This document shows, piece after piece, positions 6,399 through 8,060 of a stretch of DNA of 8,060 nucleotides. Made by a program: the position numbers and the translations under genes. The notes below the pieces were generated by a model, which saw nothing but the letters and a program-made list of their open reading frames with translations, ran no database searches and had not been told where the DNA came from. Each line of letters opens with the position of its first letter. The stretch's first letter is position 1. Source of the DNA: DASZFV01 sp035546175 (GTDB taxonomy: Bacteria; Myxococcota_A; Polyangia; Fen-1088); NCBI GenBank assembly GCA_035546175.1, contig DASZWW010000036.1, positions 1-8,060 on the forward strand, written 5' to 3'.

Positions 6399-7403
6399 CT
6401 AGTGTGCCTCCGAAAGGAAGCCCACCCGACGCTCGGGACCCTGCGGTCCGGCGAGGACGGCCCTGCGGTCGCGGCGGTGGCCGTGGGCGCGCAGGCGCGC
6501 CCCGCGCAGCATCTCCTCGACGAGGTCCTCGAACGACAGGCCCGCGCCCCGCGCGATGCGCGGCAGCAGGCTGGCGGGCGTCATGCCCGGCAGCGTGTTC
6601 ACCTCGAGGACGACCTCGTTGCCGCGCTCGCTGACGATGAGGTCGACGCGCGTCGCGCCCTCGCAGCCGAGCGCGTCGTGCGCCAGCGTGGCGAGCCGCA
6701 GCGCCGAGCGGTAGCGCTCGGGCGACAGGCGCGCGGGCAGGTGGTAGTCGGTGCGGCCCGCCGTGTACTTGCTGTGGAAGTCGTAGAAGCCCCGCTTGGG
6801 CGCGACCTCGACGGCGCCGAGGGCCTTGCCGTCGAGCACGCCCACCGAGATCTCCTTGCCCTCGATGTACCGCTCGACGATGACGTCGTCGTCGAAGCGT
6901 AGGGCCTCCTCGACGGCCGCCTCGAGCTCGAGCTCGTCGCGCGCGACCTTGATGCCGAGCGACGAGCCCTCGCCGGCGGGCTTGACGACCACCGGATACC
7001 CGAAGGACCCGTGGCTCTCGATGACGTCCTCCCCCGAGTCCGCCTGGACGACGTAGCCGGGCGCCGTCGGCAGGTTGTGGAGGCGGAAGATCTCCTTGGC
7101 CTTGCCCTTGTTCATGGCCAGGCCCGAGGCGAGCACGCCCGAGCCGGTGTAGGGGATGCCGAGCACCTCGAGCAGGCCTTGCACGCAGCCGTCCTCGCCG
7201 TACCGCCCGTGCAGGGCCAGGAAGGCGACGTCGATGCGCGTCTGCCGCAGGAGGAGGTCGAGGTCGCGGTCCACGAAGATGGGGACGGCGTCGTGGCCGC
7301 GGTCGGCGAGCGCCGTCAGGATGGCTTCGCCGGAGCGGATCGAGACGTCCCGCTCCGCCGAGAGGCCGCCGAGGAGAACGCCGATCTTGCGATGTCCCGT
7401 CAT
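6399..7403 (-). CDS. ddl: D-alanine--D-alanine ligase
   Basis: This 334-residue cytoplasmic ATP-grasp enzyme joins two D-alanines for the peptidoglycan precursor pentapeptide. The N-terminal signature GGLSAERDVSIRSG (12-25) holds E17, equivalent to E15 of E. coli DdlB. LHGRYGEDG (64-72) and PYTGSGVLASGLAMNK (84-99) follow. The ATP-binding part has K141 in VVVKP and the Gly/Ser loop GEGSSLG (144-150). The serine of that loop and Y213 in SKYTAG match the S150 and Y216 that complete the DdlB substrate triad. The tyrosine argues for D-Ala-D-Ala rather than D-Ala-D-lactate synthesis. Metal ligands D254, E267 and N269 lie in RVDLIV and EVNTLPGMT. The ligase core ends near residue 303; about 30 further residues rich in Arg (RAHGHRRDRRA) are unusual and not part of the conserved fold. 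ATG 7403 gives a conventional N-terminus, with GGAGG about 13 bases and GAGAG just before it. The enzyme is usually found among mur/fts genes, but here it stands apart from them. Confidence 0.96.
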   Translation of the reverse strand: MTGHRKIGVLLGGLSAERDVSIRSGEAILTALADRGHDAVPIFVDRDLDLLLRQTRIDVAFLALHGRYGEDGCVQGLLEVLGIPYTGSGVLASGLAMNKGKAKEIFRLHNLPTAPGYVVQADSGEDVIESHGSFGYPVVVKPAGEGSSLGIKVARDELELEAAVEEALRFDDDVIVERYIEGKEISVGVLDGKALGAVEVAPKRGFYDFHSKYTAGRTDYHLPARLSPERYRSALRLATLAHDALGCEGATRVDLIVSERGNEVVLEVNTLPGMTPASLLPRIARGAGLSFEDLVEEMLRGARLRAHGHRRDRRAVLAGPQGPERRVGFLSEAH

Positions 7404-7512
7404 CTCTCACCGGTAACCTCCGCGCGGGGCGGGGTCAAAAAAATGAACGCCGCGGACGGCTCGAAAGCACTCGCGACGACCAGCGCCGGGTTTTGTGGTA
7501 AAGGAGGGCGCC
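7404..7512. promoter_or_regulatory. Divergent promoter region between ddl and the HARE-HTH gene
   Basis: This 109-base gap separates two divergent genes, so it must hold both promoters unless transcription comes from further away. On the ddl strand, TTGACC (7438-7433) is a good -35 match (five of six), but the hexamers 16-17 bases on (TTACCG or TACCGG) are poor -10 boxes. A run of seven A occurs at 7437-7443. No convincing -35/-10 pair is seen for the plus-strand gene, although TTTTGTGGTAAAGG precedes its ribosome-binding site. No operator palindrome stands out. Confidence 0.4.
7501..7507 (+). promoter_or_regulatory. Strong Shine-Dalgarno site AAGGAGG for the HARE-HTH gene
   Basis: AAGGAGG is a full match to the anti-Shine-Dalgarno and ends five bases before ATG 7513. 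It fixes the start of the plus-strand gene, and it is the only textbook ribosome-binding site in the window. Confidence 0.85.
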
Positions 7513-8060
7513 ATGACGTTCCTCGAGGCCGCGCTCAAGATCCTGAGCCGTGAAGGCAAGCCCCTTCATTTCAAGGACCTGACCGAGCGGGCCATGAACA
7601 AGAAGCTGCTGACGTTCGTCGGGCGCACGCCCGAGGTCACGATGCAGACGCAGCTCACCGCCGCCGTGAAGAAGGCGCCGGGCAATCCCTTCGTGCGCGT
7701 CAAGCCGGGCATCTTCGGCCTGCTGCGCTACCCCGAGCTGCCGCCCGAGGAGCCCGAGCCCGAGCAGAAGGCGAGCGAGAAGCCGGAGCGCGCCGAGCGC
7801 CCGGCGCGAGACGGCGAGGAGGGCAGCGGGCGCGGGCGGCGCCGCCGCCGGCGCGGCGGGCGTGGGCGCGGGCGCGACGAGGCGGCCCCGTCGAACGGCA
7901 CCTCCGAGGCGGCCTCGGGCGCGTCGGACGGCGAAGGCGGCGACAACGATCTCGAGGGAGCAGACGAGCCCAACGTCCGTGGTCTGTCGGCGGCCGCCCG
8001 CGCGGCGGCGCTGGCCGAGACGGGCGTGCTCGAGGGCGACGACGAAGATTCCATGGAAGA
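7513..8060 (+). CDS. HARE-HTH (winged-helix) domain protein with charged low-complexity tail, 3'-truncated by window
   Basis: The frame runs from ATG 7513 without a stop to the window end, giving 182 complete codons. Residues 1-72 (MTFLEAALKILSREGKPLHF, then DLTERAMNKKLL, MQTQLTAAVKK, FVRVKPGIFGLLRY) fit the HARE-HTH domain. This winged helix occurs in the RNA polymerase delta subunit, eukaryotic ASXL/HB1 proteins and some restriction enzymes, and probably binds DNA or its modification state. After it come an acidic Pro/Glu segment (PELPPEEPEPEQ, 74-85), an Arg/Gly block with six Arg in a row (GRGRRRRRRGGRGRGR, about 105-120), and an acidic Ser/Gly/Glu/Asp-rich stretch. A possible small helix follows (LSAAARAAALAETG), then acidic residues again. 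Such a tail is probably disordered and nucleic-acid-binding. A role in transcription or nucleoid organisation is inferred; the C-terminal part is unseen. It is transcribed divergently from ddl. Confidence 0.82.
   Translation, partial: MTFLEAALKILSREGKPLHFKDLTERAMNKKLLTFVGRTPEVTMQTQLTAAVKKAPGNPFVRVKPGIFGLLRYPELPPEEPEPEQKASEKPERAERPARDGEEGSGRGRRRRRRGGRGRGRDEAAPSNGTSEAASGASDGEGGDNDLEGADEPNVRGLSAAARAAALAETGVLEGDDEDSME

Noticed and set aside
5238..6902. 554-codon plus-strand open frame antisense to ppk1 and ddl
   Set aside because: Its periodic Val/Glu/Asp/Arg composition is the usual mirror of a G+C-rich gene on the other strand, and it spans two unrelated genes.
4330..7410. 1026-codon minus-strand open frame across ppk1 and ddl
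   Set aside because: It is an out-of-frame shadow of two confidently identified genes, with Arg/Pro/Ala-rich composition and no recognisable domain.
7437..7443. A7 run as T-tract of an intrinsic terminator on the minus strand
   Set aside because: No stable stem directly precedes it on that strand, and it lies upstream of ddl where no gene ends.
7728..8054. Minus-strand open frame opposite the HARE-HTH gene
   Set aside because: It is a low-complexity Ser/Pro/Arg shadow of the charged tail; the plus-strand gene has a strong ribosome-binding site and a recognisable domain.
1..8060. Mobile element, CRISPR array, tRNA or antitoxin-type system
   Set aside because: No terminal inverted repeats, transposase, spaced identical repeats or tRNA-like folds were seen; the tandem protease copies are the only large repeats.

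Overview
The window looks like chromosomal DNA from a myxobacterium (Myxococcota, probably Polyangiales-like). The base composition is very rich in G+C. Three secreted proteases end in the Gly-Cys / hydrophobic / poly-Arg tail typical of MYXO-CTERM sorting signals, and genes are tightly packed with 4-base overlaps. The assignment is an inference from style; no rRNA or marker gene is present to fix the species.

Layout. Positions 1-498 (+) hold the 3' end of a gene for a protein with carboxypeptidase-regulatory-like beta-sandwich repeats. It converges on, and overlaps by 13 bases, the end of a long minus-strand block. Read in its direction of transcription (right to left), that block is: ddl (D-alanine--D-alanine ligase, 7403-6399), ppk1 (polyphosphate kinase, 6338-4089), a small cysteine-free secreted protein (4030-3407), and three paralogous matrixin-type zinc metalloproteases (3410-2424, 2427-1435, 1433-486). 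The last four genes are joined by an ATGA overlap, a GTGA overlap and a one-base gap, so they are almost certainly one translationally coupled cassette. Positions 7404-7512 form a divergent promoter region. From it a plus-strand gene (7513 to beyond the window) encodes a protein with an N-terminal HARE-HTH winged-helix domain and a long charged, low-complexity tail. No gap between genes exceeds about 110 bases, and no RNA gene, insertion sequence or CRISPR array is visible.

How it fits together. ddl and ppk1 are housekeeping genes for peptidoglycan precursor synthesis and polyphosphate synthesis. Being on the same strand does not show that they work together. The main accessory item is the protease cassette: one secreted companion plus three cell-surface or secreted metzincins. 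All three have complete HExxHxxGxxH zinc sites and Met-turns, signal peptides, no recognisable cysteine-switch propeptide, and C-terminal surface-sorting tails. The companion belongs to a type of uncharacterised secreted protein that I recall seeing beside matrixins in other bacteria. A role as inhibitor, chaperone or partner is a hypothesis only.

Many long open frames on the opposite strand (for example over ppk1 and ddl) are by-products of the base composition and are not annotated.
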